Source: Synergistaceae bacterium (GTDB lineage: Bacteria > Synergistota > Synergistia > Synergistales > Aminobacteriaceae). From it: a stretch of 64,000 nt of DNA. This document shows, piece by piece, positions 1 through 7,590 of the stretch. The notes under the pieces were generated by a model. It saw only the letters and a program-made list of their open reading frames with translations, ran no database searches and was not told where the DNA came from. The stretch spans positions 124,001-188,000 of the forward strand of contig JAHDKT010000013.1 in the NCBI GenBank assembly GCA_018436725.1, in the 5' to 3' direction. Position 1 is the first letter of the stretch, and each line of letters opens with the position of its first letter. The position numbers were made by a program, and so were the translations under genes.

Positions 1-527
1 CCCATAAGGTACTCGATGCCGAAGGCGTCGTTGAGTATTTTGGTCACCGGCGCCAGAGAGTTCGTCGTGCAGGAGGCGTTGGAAACGACGACATGCTTTG
101 CCGGATCGTACATGTTCTCGTTTACGCCGAGCACGATGGTAAGATCTGAATCATCGGCGGGGGCGCTGATAATCACCCTCTTCGCCCCTGCCTCGATGTG
201 CGCCGTCGCTTTTTCCTTCTTCGTGAAGATGCCGGTGCACTCGAGCACTATATCGACGCCGAGTTCTTTCCAGGGCAGCTTTGCGGGATCCTTTTCCTTG
301 AAAAGAGGGATCTCTTTCCCGTCGAGCTTCAGGCAGTTCTCCCCGGCCTCGACCGGGAACTTGGCTTTGCCGTGGATGGAGTCGTATTTGATGAGGTACG
401 CCATCTCCGAGGGCGGCGTCAAATCGTTCAAAGCCACTATTTCCACATCGGCGGGCTTGTTCGCCATGTAGCACCGCAGGACGAGCCGTCCGATCCTTCC
501 AAGTCCGTTGATAGCTATTTTTTTCAT
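1..527 (-). CDS. gap: Glyceraldehyde-3-phosphate dehydrogenase, N-terminal part (runs off the left edge)
   Basis: Type I GAPDH, which oxidises glyceraldehyde-3-phosphate to 1,3-bisphosphoglycerate with NAD(P)+ in glycolysis and gluconeogenesis. About 175 residues are present and the C-terminal half lies outside the window. The protein begins MKKIAINGLGRIGR, the NAD-binding Rossmann glycine motif, and reaches the active-site block SNASCTTN with the catalytic Cys near residue 153. The ATG at 527 follows a GGAGG ribosome site by 7 nt. Family assignment is secure; whether it prefers NAD or NADP cannot be read from this part. The gene lies downstream of the YibE/F gene on the same strand with 68 nt between them. 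Confidence 0.95.
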   Translation of the reverse strand, partial: MKKIAINGLGRIGRLVLRCYMANKPADVEIVALNDLTPPSEMAYLIKYDSIHGKAKFPVEAGENCLKLDGKEIPLFKEKDPAKLPWKELGVDIVLECTGIFTKKEKATAHIEAGAKRVIISAPADDSDLTIVLGVNENMYDPAKHVVVSNASCTTNSLAPVTKILNDAFGIEYLM

Positions 528-595
528 TGCAACACCTCCAGAAGTGTATAAATTCCGCGCTTTCACACTGTCATATTCTATCACAAAGTGAACGG

Positions 596-1759
596 TCAGT
601 CAGCAAGCTCCTCTCTCTGACGGTTTTCGGCGTTCGGATACGACCGGGCGATCCACCATACGCCGGCCGCCGCAGTGACAGGAATCGTAAGAAGAAGTCC
701 GATCGTGCCCGCAACACTTCGCAGAATTTCCTGCGCAATATGCGGGTCGTTGAGAAGAGCCGTCATGTCCGGTCCCTCCAGGGAGATGAGAACGACAAAC
801 GGAAGAGAACTCCCCAGATAGGCAAGGATCAGCGTGTTGATCATGCTTCCCAGAACATCGCTTCCGACGTTGAGGCCTGCCCTCCACAAACGGCGCAAAG
901 GGATCGACGGATCGTAAGAGTAGAGTTCCGCCATGCTCGACGTCACTGAAACGGCAACATCGAGCACCGCTCCTATTGCGCCCACCATGACGGCGGCGAG
1001 CAGCAGCCCCCGCAGTTCAAGATGCGGAGCCACCGAGAAGAGGAGCGCGGCGCTGTCGTTCTCAAGTCCGGTGAGCTGCCAAAGACCGATCATCGTCCAC
1101 CCGGTAAGCGACGCGGCGATAGCTCCTCCGACGGATCCGATGAAGGGAATGGGCCAGAGCACCCTGCGCGGGACGACGAAGATGATAGTGACTATGGAAA
1201 CTCCGGCAGTGGCAAGAATCGCAAACGGAACCGGAGTATACCCCTCGGCGAGCTTCGGTACGAACCACCCCAGGAGAAGGAAAAGGGAAAGAAACAGTCC
1301 GCAGAGAGCTTTTACCCCCGCTTTCCCGGCGAGAACAGCAAAAGCGGCGCACGCCAGCGTGATAAAACCGACGACGGCCGGTATCCTGTATCTATCGCTT
1401 ATCGAGTACTGACGAGTTCCATCGTCGAAGGTGTCCACCAGGAAGAGGTACTCCCTTCCCGGAACGAGGGCCAGCCTGCTGTCCGCGAGCTGAAGTATTT
1501 CGATCTCTTCGCTTGTTCCCGCCGAAGGACCGTTCCGGTACGTGATTCGTATGGTTACCCGCTCCGTCTCCCAATCTCCCTCGTTTTCAAGAACAGCTTC
1601 AACCTCCCGGCCGAGAATACTTTCGAGGACGATGATGGCCGAATCCTCGGTATTCCACCTGGCGAGCGCATACATATCCGCCCCCCGTGCGGCGAACCAT
1701 CCCAGGAGCGGAACCAGAACAAACAGGAGAACGGAAGAGCGGCTCACGCTTTTTACCAT
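596..1759 (-). CDS. YibE/F family multi-pass membrane protein
   Basis: 387-residue membrane protein of the YibE/YibF family. Residues 1-30 form a signal-anchor, followed by a soluble OB-like stretch of about 100 residues, then roughly seven hydrophobic segments from about residue 128 to the C-terminus. The conserved core includes GAIGAVLDVAVSVTSSM and a later GSMINTLILAY block typical of the family. Function of the family is not established; transport has been suggested. The ATG at 1759 has AAGGGG upstream. The gene starts 27 nt after the aldehyde:ferredoxin oxidoreductase gene ends, so the two are probably co-transcribed, but I see no biochemical link. Confidence 0.85.
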   Translation of the reverse strand: MVKSVSRSSVLLFVLVPLLGWFAARGADMYALARWNTEDSAIIVLESILGREVEAVLENEGDWETERVTIRITYRNGPSAGTSEEIEILQLADSRLALVPGREYLFLVDTFDDGTRQYSISDRYRIPAVVGFITLACAAFAVLAGKAGVKALCGLFLSLFLLLGWFVPKLAEGYTPVPFAILATAGVSIVTIIFVVPRRVLWPIPFIGSVGGAIAASLTGWTMIGLWQLTGLENDSAALLFSVAPHLELRGLLLAAVMVGAIGAVLDVAVSVTSSMAELYSYDPSIPLRRLWRAGLNVGSDVLGSMINTLILAYLGSSLPFVVLISLEGPDMTALLNDPHIAQEILRSVAGTIGLLLTIPVTAAAGVWWIARSYPNAENRQREELAD

Positions 1760-1786
1760 AATTCACCCCTTCTCACTGAACTACTG

Positions 1787-3634
1787 TCAGCACGACGTCT
1801 TCGACGATGCGTCAAGCCAGTGAACGAACTCCTCCAAACCAAGCTCCTTCAATTTTTCGGGCGTCGGCTTTCCATCCCCGGACCAACCCCGACCGGGGTA
1901 GTACTCCTTCAACTGCGCATCAAGATCGGGCAACGTGCCGGCGGAACCGCCGCTTCCCCGGGGTTCCTTGAGTATCCTCTCCGGAAGCGCGTCGTCCGCG
2001 GAGGAAATGCCGCAGGCCACGTTGAAGAGCCTCTTGAGATTGAAAATCCTCTCTCCGGCGAGCTGCAGTTCCTTGGAGTCCATGCTCCATCCGGTCACCC
2101 CGTCGATCCACAAAAGGATATCGTCTATTCTGGTGATGGCGAAAGGAAATTTGCACATCTTCAATGAATCGAGAACCCCCATCATGTTCTGCAGAGGGAT
2201 GTTCACACTCCCTTTTCCCTCGTCGACGGTCCGGTCCATAACAGTATCGATGCCGAACTCAGGATAGGTCATACTTCGCTCGAAGGAGTATGAAAAACCC
2301 GAAAGATGACAGGCACCTCTGTTAGACGTCGCGTACCCGGTAGCAAGGCTCTTGTAACAGCGAGGGTCGTGTGCCGGGAAGTCCATTCCTTTTGAGTGGA
2401 TCGCGTACTTTTCCGCCCCTTTTCCTATATGCGCTGCGGCCTTCCTGGTTCCTTTGGCTAGCAACGCGCCGATCCCCCTTTGCGCCACGATATCCGAGAG
2501 AAGGCGCACCATAGCATCGCCGTCCCCCCAGAGAATCGGATAACCGATTTCATCTTCCGTCAGAATGCCTCTTTCGAACAGCTCCATGGCGAAAGCAACC
2601 GCCGAGCCTCCGGAAATGGTGTCGACGCCCATCCTGTTGCAGAGGTCGTTACCGCGCCCGACTGCCTTCAGGTCGTTGATAAGGCAGTTGCTCCCCAGCA
2701 TGCCGATCGTCTCGTATTCAGGCCCGGCGCCCTTTACTCCATCGAACTCGACGTCCCTTCCGCAGCGTATCGGGCAGGACATGCACCCCCAGTTTCCCGT
2801 CAGAATCGACTCGGCCATAGCCTCTCCGGTGATGGATTTAACTTTTTCCGACCAAGAGCCCATACTCCAGTTTTTCAAAGGAATATCGCCGTTCTGCTCC
2901 GCCAGCGCTACTCCTCCGGCGGTGCCGAACCGTGTCATCGCCGGGAGCTTTTCCATATAGTACCTGGATTTCTCCGCCGACTTCGCACGTACCGCTTTCT
3001 CGTCCGCCATCGATACCTTCGCACTGCCGCGGGCGACTATCGCCTTCAGATTTTTCGAACCCATCACCGCCCCCATGCCGCCTCTGCCCGCCGCGCGGGC
3101 GTTTCGTCCGTCGTGCATGATATTGGCCAGCAACGCCATCTTTTCCCCGGCGGGGCCGATACAGGCGACGCCCGCAGGTTTGCCTTCGCGCTCCAGCAGC
3201 ATCTCCTCGGTCTCGAACGTGTCCTTTCCCCACAGGGAGGACGCGTCTCGAATCTCGATCTTTCCGTCGAGAAGAGCAACGTACACAGGAGACGATGCCT
3301 TGCCAAGAAAGACGATCCCGTCGACCCCCGCTTTTCTCATGTGATACCCGAAAGCCCCCCCGCAGTCGGATTCGCCGAACATATCGGTAAGAGGAGATTT
3401 GGAGACTACCTGATGACGCCCCGATGTAGGTATTCCCGTCCCTTGAAACGGGCCGTTCATGAAGATGAGCGGGTTTTCGGGTGCGAGCGCATCGAAAAGG
3501 GGCGAGCCGTACTTGAAAAGGAAATACGTCCCGAGGCCGGAACCGCCCAGATACTTTCGAAGAAGCTCGTCCCCCGCGGGAAGTATCTCGGTCGTGGATT
3601 TCGTTAAATCGATCAGAGCTATATTCATCTCCAT
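1787..3634 (-). CDS. Aldehyde:ferredoxin oxidoreductase (tungsten/molybdopterin enzyme)
   Basis: 615-residue member of the aldehyde:ferredoxin oxidoreductase family, which oxidises aldehydes to carboxylic acids and reduces ferredoxin with a tungsto- or molybdo-bis-pterin cofactor and one [4Fe-4S] cluster. The N-terminal domain has the GGSGLGTYF pattern near residue 30 and the AGRGGMGAVMGSKNLKA pterin-binding segment near 195. The cluster ligands are C-x2-C-x3-C near residues 283-290 (CMSCPIRC) and a distal Cys near 494 (LKMCKF). An open frame continues far upstream but overlaps the chromate transporter gene; ATG 3634 is chosen because AAAGGA precedes it and the protein then starts as the family does. 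In amino acid fermenters such enzymes can recycle the aldehydes made by 2-oxoacid oxidoreductases; that role here is inferred. Confidence 0.93.
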   Translation of the reverse strand: MEMNIALIDLTKSTTEILPAGDELLRKYLGGSGLGTYFLFKYGSPLFDALAPENPLIFMNGPFQGTGIPTSGRHQVVSKSPLTDMFGESDCGGAFGYHMRKAGVDGIVFLGKASSPVYVALLDGKIEIRDASSLWGKDTFETEEMLLEREGKPAGVACIGPAGEKMALLANIMHDGRNARAAGRGGMGAVMGSKNLKAIVARGSAKVSMADEKAVRAKSAEKSRYYMEKLPAMTRFGTAGGVALAEQNGDIPLKNWSMGSWSEKVKSITGEAMAESILTGNWGCMSCPIRCGRDVEFDGVKGAGPEYETIGMLGSNCLINDLKAVGRGNDLCNRMGVDTISGGSAVAFAMELFERGILTEDEIGYPILWGDGDAMVRLLSDIVAQRGIGALLAKGTRKAAAHIGKGAEKYAIHSKGMDFPAHDPRCYKSLATGYATSNRGACHLSGFSYSFERSMTYPEFGIDTVMDRTVDEGKGSVNIPLQNMMGVLDSLKMCKFPFAITRIDDILLWIDGVTGWSMDSKELQLAGERIFNLKRLFNVACGISSADDALPERILKEPRGSGGSAGTLPDLDAQLKEYYPGRGWSGDGKPTPEKLKELGLEEFVHWLDASSKTSC

Positions 3635-3693
3635 TCGCAACCATTTCCTTTCATCATATATGCTAAGAATTCGGCTAAAACGGCGGCCGACTT

Positions 3694-4227
3694 TCAGAGC
3701 AGCATGGCCCCAGCCACACCCGCCGCAAGGAGAAGCAGCTGAGGGAAGCGATTGAAAAAACCGACCCTGCTCAAAAGAAAAGCTCCGGCGACCATGACCC
3801 AGAGCCTCCAATCGTTTGCCAACGGTCGAACCACAACCCAGAACGCCGCGAAAAGCATCCCCGAAACCGCCGGACGGAGAGCCCGCTGGACTCTGTCCAC
3901 TCTCTTTCTCCATTTTCCCGAAGCTCTGGAGAGAAGAAAGAGCGCCGATACGAGCAGAAGAAGAGGCGCTCCGATGACGGAGAGTGTTGCGGCACAAGCG
4001 CCTGGGAGCCCCGCAATGCGATAGCCCACGAATGTCGCCGCATTGACTGCGAGCGGCCCCGGCGTCATCTGCGCCAGAGAGACAACTTCTGCAAAACCTC
4101 TTTCAGAAAGCCATGCCCTGGAGACGACAAGTTCGTAATGGATAAAAGGTATGGTCGCCAGCCCGCCTCCGAACGCGCCAAGACCGATACGAGCGAAGAC
4201 CAGCGCAAGAGTACCGAGCACGTTCAT
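3694..4227 (-). CDS. Chromate transporter family protein, second half-size subunit
   Basis: 177-residue half-size CHR family membrane protein. It has the family N-terminal block (LGAFGGGLATIPFI) and the AQMTPGPLAVNAATFVG motif near residue 60, followed by four to five hydrophobic segments. The start ATG at 4227 overlaps the stop of the preceding half-gene by four bases (ATGA), implying translational coupling and a heteromeric transporter of two short chains, a known arrangement. Family members export chromate or related oxyanions in some bacteria; the actual substrate here is unknown. The gene ends 60 nt before the tungsto-/molybdoenzyme gene, so an oxyanion role is imaginable but unproven. 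Confidence 0.88.
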   Translation of the reverse strand: MNVLGTLALVFARIGLGAFGGGLATIPFIHYELVVSRAWLSERGFAEVVSLAQMTPGPLAVNAATFVGYRIAGLPGACAATLSVIGAPLLLLVSALFLLSRASGKWRKRVDRVQRALRPAVSGMLFAAFWVVVRPLANDWRLWVMVAGAFLLSRVGFFNRFPQLLLLAAGVAGAMLL

Positions 4228-4757
4228 ACCTGCCCCTCTTCCCCGAGCAGCAGGCGAAACGCTATCCCCGCTCCAAGTGCAAGAAAGGGATGCGTTTCCG
4301 TAGCTATCAGGAGGACCGCTACTGCAACAAAGACCAGAATATCCTTCCATCCTCCCGCGCAGGAGATCCGGGTCATACCGTACACCACTCTGCCGATGAT
4401 CACGGCAACAGCCCCGGCGGCGCCGAGAAAGAACGCACCGAGCCACGGTTCATGCGCCCATTGAAGCAAAACCTTCGAGAGCAGCAAGATCGTCAGGAAC
4501 GGTGGAAAGGCAGTCCCGACGATCCCGCAAGCAGCTCCGGCCGGGCCGGCAAGCCGTTTCCCGGCCAAAAAAGCCATATTCACGGCAACGGGTCCTGGAA
4601 ACGCGGTCGCCAACACCATCATATCGGCGATCTCCTCGCTCTCAAGACGCTTCGTCGAACGGAGTTCCTTTTCTATGAATCCGAGCATGACCAAGCCACC
4701 TCCGAAGGTGAATGCTCCTACTCGAAGAAAAAGAAAAAAAATCGAAGAGAGGGACAT
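4224..4757 (-). CDS. Chromate transporter family protein, first half-size subunit
   Basis: 177-residue half-size CHR family protein, first of the overlapping pair. It starts with a hydrophobic segment carrying VGAFTFGGGLVMLG and has ATAFPGPVAVNMAFLAG near residue 50, matching the duplicated motif of full-length ChrA. The C-terminus is again hydrophobic. Its TGA stop overlaps the ATG of the second subunit. The spacing suggests that it opens a transcript continuing into the partner and the aldehyde:ferredoxin oxidoreductase. Substrate unknown. Confidence 0.88.
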   Translation of the reverse strand: MSLSSIFFLFLRVGAFTFGGGLVMLGFIEKELRSTKRLESEEIADMMVLATAFPGPVAVNMAFLAGKRLAGPAGAACGIVGTAFPPFLTILLLSKVLLQWAHEPWLGAFFLGAAGAVAVIIGRVVYGMTRISCAGGWKDILVFVAVAVLLIATETHPFLALGAGIAFRLLLGEEGQV

Positions 4758-4838
4758 GGCACAATCCTCCGGAATCTTTGGTTCGCACGCCGGGCAAGGG
4801 ACTCCCTCCCCGAAGAAGGGAGCCTCTCTCCCGGGTTC

Positions 4839-5348
4839 TCAGGCGACAAAATGCGCAAGAAGCTCGCAAAGCTCCTCCTGAATCATCTCGTTGTACTTGC
4901 CCCGCCGGTAGCCGAGCGTCAAGGCGCTCCTCTCTCCCGCGTCAAGATCGCGCATTTCTTCCTTGAGCGCCTTCGGTAGTTCGACGTAGCTCCCCTTCAA
5001 GATCATTGCATCGTCGAAAAAGAGGAGGGTCGGAATTCTCGAGGAACCTGTCAGGGCTTCAAGTTCCTTTTCAAACGGGGACCTCGGAAAGATCGCAAGT
5101 TCGATCTTCGAATTCAGTTCCTTCATCCGCCGCACAAAAGACATTGTCACCACCGAGTCCGGGCAGTAAATCTCCGCGAAAGCGGCCAGTTTGAGAGGCT
5201 GATTCACACGGCGGACACTCTCTTCGAACGCCGGAGAAAACTCCGCGCGCGAACATGCGCGCCGCTGCCTGTCCCGCTCTTCCTCGTACCCTTTTTCAAG
5301 ATACTCGTCGAACGAATACCCCTTCGTAAAATCGATCACACGCTCCAC
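4839..5348 (-). CDS. Thioredoxin-like protein with a single active-site cysteine
   Basis: 169-residue soluble protein that reads as a thioredoxin fold: beta strand LKLAAFAEIYCPDS near residues 53-65, a later cis-Pro-type segment SRIPTLLFFD near 105, and a helical tail. The usual CxxC is reduced to one Cys (YCPD), so a dithiol exchange role is doubtful; similar proteins are annotated only as thioredoxin family. The frame opens at GTG 5348; a second GTG at 5342 with GGTGG upstream is an equally good start. It lies 81 nt upstream of the chromate transporter pair on the same strand. Confidence 0.7.
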   Translation of the reverse strand: MERVIDFTKGYSFDEYLEKGYEEERDRQRRACSRAEFSPAFEESVRRVNQPLKLAAFAEIYCPDSVVTMSFVRRMKELNSKIELAIFPRSPFEKELEALTGSSRIPTLLFFDDAMILKGSYVELPKALKEEMRDLDAGERSALTLGYRRGKYNEMIQEELCELLAHFVA

Positions 5349-5479
5349 CCCGCATTCTTTACAGTATGCAGTCTATATTACCCTTCACGCTCGTTTTTCT
5401 CAAAGGGCTTTTACTGGAAGTTGCGGCCGGAAGAGATCCGACGGGAGAGTGGTCGTTCTTTCGGCTTCCTGCTCTTTGT

Positions 5480-6871
5480 TCACGAATGCAGCTTCCCCCT
5501 GAAGAAAGAAAAGAACACGCCTACGCAGCAGAGCAGAGAAGAAATACTGAAGCAGATACGGGTCATTACGAGGAACAGATCGTACCGCTCGGCGGTGATG
5601 CGTTCCTCACCCAGAAAGAGGGCAAAAACAATCGTGATTACGGCCATGCTCGTCATCTGCCCGAGCACTCTCATGGTTCCCACGGAACCTGAGGCGATGC
5701 CGTAGTATGCGGCGGGGACCGATCCCATGATCGCGTTCATGTTCGGCGAGGAGAAAAATGCGAATCCTACCCCGAGCAATACAAGAGCGGACACGATCAG
5801 GGGCAACGACGTCGTCCATCCGAGAAAGATGAAGATCCCCAGCCCGAACGCTGTAAAAAGCATTCCCCCCGAGGCAAGGAGGCCGGGCTCGAGGCGGTCT
5901 GAAAGCTTGCCCGCGAATGGAGAGAGCAGCGCCTGCAGAACGGGCTGCACAATCATCACCGTACCGGCCTCCGCAGGGGTCATTCCCTTGATGTATTGAA
6001 GATAAAGACTCAATAAAAACGCGACGGAATAGGTTGCCGCGTAGTTGATGAGAGCCGCGACGTTGGAGAAGGTAAAAACACGGTTTCCCGAAAAGAGCCT
6101 GACGTCGAAAAGGGGATTCTCGGCACGCACCATTCTTCGAAGAAACAACAGGAAGAAGACGGCACCTCCCCCCATAAGCCCGGCTCCTTCGAGCGAGGGG
6201 AGAACGGACGCTCCGTACATAAGCGCCACAAGAGAGATACCGTACAGGATTCCGCCGTAGACGTCGAGGCGCTGCTCCCGCGCCTCGCGCCATTCGAACC
6301 GTATAGAGCGGGACATGATGAATGCGAGCAGTAAACCGAGCAGGACGTTGGTAAAAAAGACCGCCTTCCACCCCCAAAAGGCAATAAGCACGCCTCCAAA
6401 AAACGGCCCGGCCGAGGAGCCCGCATAGACAGCGGCCACATTCACGCCAAGAGCCTTACCACGCTCCGAAGAAGGAAAAACAGAGGTGAGAATGGCCATT
6501 CCCATTGTAAGCATCAATGCTCCCCCGGTTCCCTGGACGGCCCGGAGAAGAATAAACACCGGCATGCCTGGGGCAAAGGGACAAAGCAACGTGGCAAACG
6601 TAAACGCCCAAGTCCCCCAGAGGAGCACAAGCTTTCTTCCCCAAATGTCCCCCATCTTTCCCGCAGGAACTAAAAAGACCGCCGAAGCGAGAAGGTAGGC
6701 GGTCGCCACCCAGCTCAACCACACGGCGCTCGCGCTGAAATGCGCCTGAATAGCGGGGAGCGCGATATTCACCGCCGAGAGCATGAACGGCGGCAGAAAT
6801 GCCGCCAACGCAGTCGCGGCAAGGACGACGTTCTTCGATCCTTGAATACGTTCCGGTACGCAAGATATCAT
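5480..6871 (-). CDS. MFS transporter, drug:H+ antiporter-2 (EmrB/QacA) type
   Basis: 463-residue major facilitator protein with about 14 predicted membrane helices. Visible signatures are SAVNIALPAIQ in the first helix, the motif-A-like loop GKMGDIWGRKLVLLWG near residue 70, and the GPFFGGVLIAFWGWKAVFF antiporter motif C region near 150. Such proteins export hydrophobic drugs or metabolites with proton exchange in the inner membrane; the substrate is not predictable. The ATG at 6871 is preceded by AGCGAG at fair distance; an in-frame GTG three codons upstream is possible. It lies downstream of iorAB on the same strand after a 137-nt gap containing a hairpin. Confidence 0.88.
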   Translation of the reverse strand: MISCVPERIQGSKNVVLAATALAAFLPPFMLSAVNIALPAIQAHFSASAVWLSWVATAYLLASAVFLVPAGKMGDIWGRKLVLLWGTWAFTFATLLCPFAPGMPVFILLRAVQGTGGALMLTMGMAILTSVFPSSERGKALGVNVAAVYAGSSAGPFFGGVLIAFWGWKAVFFTNVLLGLLLAFIMSRSIRFEWREAREQRLDVYGGILYGISLVALMYGASVLPSLEGAGLMGGGAVFFLLFLRRMVRAENPLFDVRLFSGNRVFTFSNVAALINYAATYSVAFLLSLYLQYIKGMTPAEAGTVMIVQPVLQALLSPFAGKLSDRLEPGLLASGGMLFTAFGLGIFIFLGWTTSLPLIVSALVLLGVGFAFFSSPNMNAIMGSVPAAYYGIASGSVGTMRVLGQMTSMAVITIVFALFLGEERITAERYDLFLVMTRICFSISSLLCCVGVFFSFFRGKLHS

Positions 6872-6945
6872 CGAAAACACTCGCTTTTTTTAAGGAATTG
6901 GGCTTCGGGGAAGAGTATATCCTATATTCTGCATTTACGATACGG

Positions 6946-6989
6946 CTGCGCGAGGGAAACGGTACGAATTCCCCGTTCGCCCCGCGCAG
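6946..6989. repeat. Imperfect 17-bp inverted repeat between iorB and the MFS gene
   Basis: Arms 6946-6962 and 6973-6989 match at 14 of 17 positions around a 10-nt loop, with strong GC pairing at the base. It lies 20 nt beyond the iorB stop. Neither strand has a clear T-run after the stem, so it may be a weak terminator or a 3'-end stabiliser for iorAB mRNA. Confidence 0.5.
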
Positions 6990-7008
6990 TGTGTGCGAAC
7001 AGAATCGC

Positions 7009-7590
7009 CTATCCCAGGTTCAGACCTTTCCGGAAGGCTCTCTCGTTAATTTCAAGCGCGTGCGGCGGCACGCATGCGCGAAGCGTTGTACTCCACTCCG
7101 CATCCGCAAGCCCGAGGCTCTTTACCACTGCGCCGAGAAGCACAACGTTCATCACCTTCGGATTGCCCAATTCCGCGGCGGCCTTCGCCGCTTCGACAAG
7201 AAGCATGCGGGGCGCGGCTTCGGCAAGTTTTTTCTCCAGTACTTGCGGATACACAGCCTGTCCGAGGATAACGGGCATGGGGTAGATCTCATGATTATTC
7301 ACGATAAGCACGCCATCGGACGACAAGTAGGAAAGCCAGCGAAGCGCTTCCATCTTTTCGAAGGCGACGAGGACATCCGCCTCGCCCGTCCCCATCACGG
7401 GAGAGTACACCTTTGCGCCGTAGCGAACATGCGTCGAGACGCTGCCGCCTCGCTGCGCCATCCCGTGAATCTCCGACATCTTCACGTCGTACCCGAGGGC
7501 AAGAAGTCCTTCCGAGAGGAGCTTGCTCGCGAGAATCGTCCCCTGCCCTCCTACCCCGACAAGGAGGACGTTCTTTCCATTGTTATTCAT
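7009..7590 (-). CDS. iorB: Indolepyruvate:ferredoxin oxidoreductase, beta subunit
   Basis: 193-residue gamma/beta-type subunit of 2-oxoacid:ferredoxin oxidoreductases. The N-terminus LLVGVGGQGTILASKLLSEG and the block SEIHGMAQRGGSV near residue 45 are diagnostic of IorB. With IorA it decarboxylates aryl pyruvates, formed by transamination of Trp, Phe and Tyr, to aryl-acetyl-CoA and reduces ferredoxin. ATG 7590 follows GGGAAGG by 8 nt and overlaps the end of iorA by 8 nt, so translation is coupled. No iron-sulfur Cys motif is present in this subunit, as expected. Confidence 0.95.
   Translation of the reverse strand: MNNNGKNVLLVGVGGQGTILASKLLSEGLLALGYDVKMSEIHGMAQRGGSVSTHVRYGAKVYSPVMGTGEADVLVAFEKMEALRWLSYLSSDGVLIVNNHEIYPMPVILGQAVYPQVLEKKLAEAAPRMLLVEAAKAAAELGNPKVMNVVLLGAVVKSLGLADAEWSTTLRACVPPHALEINERAFRKGLNLG

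Noticed and set aside
3635..3997. N-terminal extension of the aldehyde:ferredoxin oxidoreductase frame.
   Set aside because: It overlaps the chromate transporter gene, lacks family similarity and has no ribosome site; ATG 3634 fits better.
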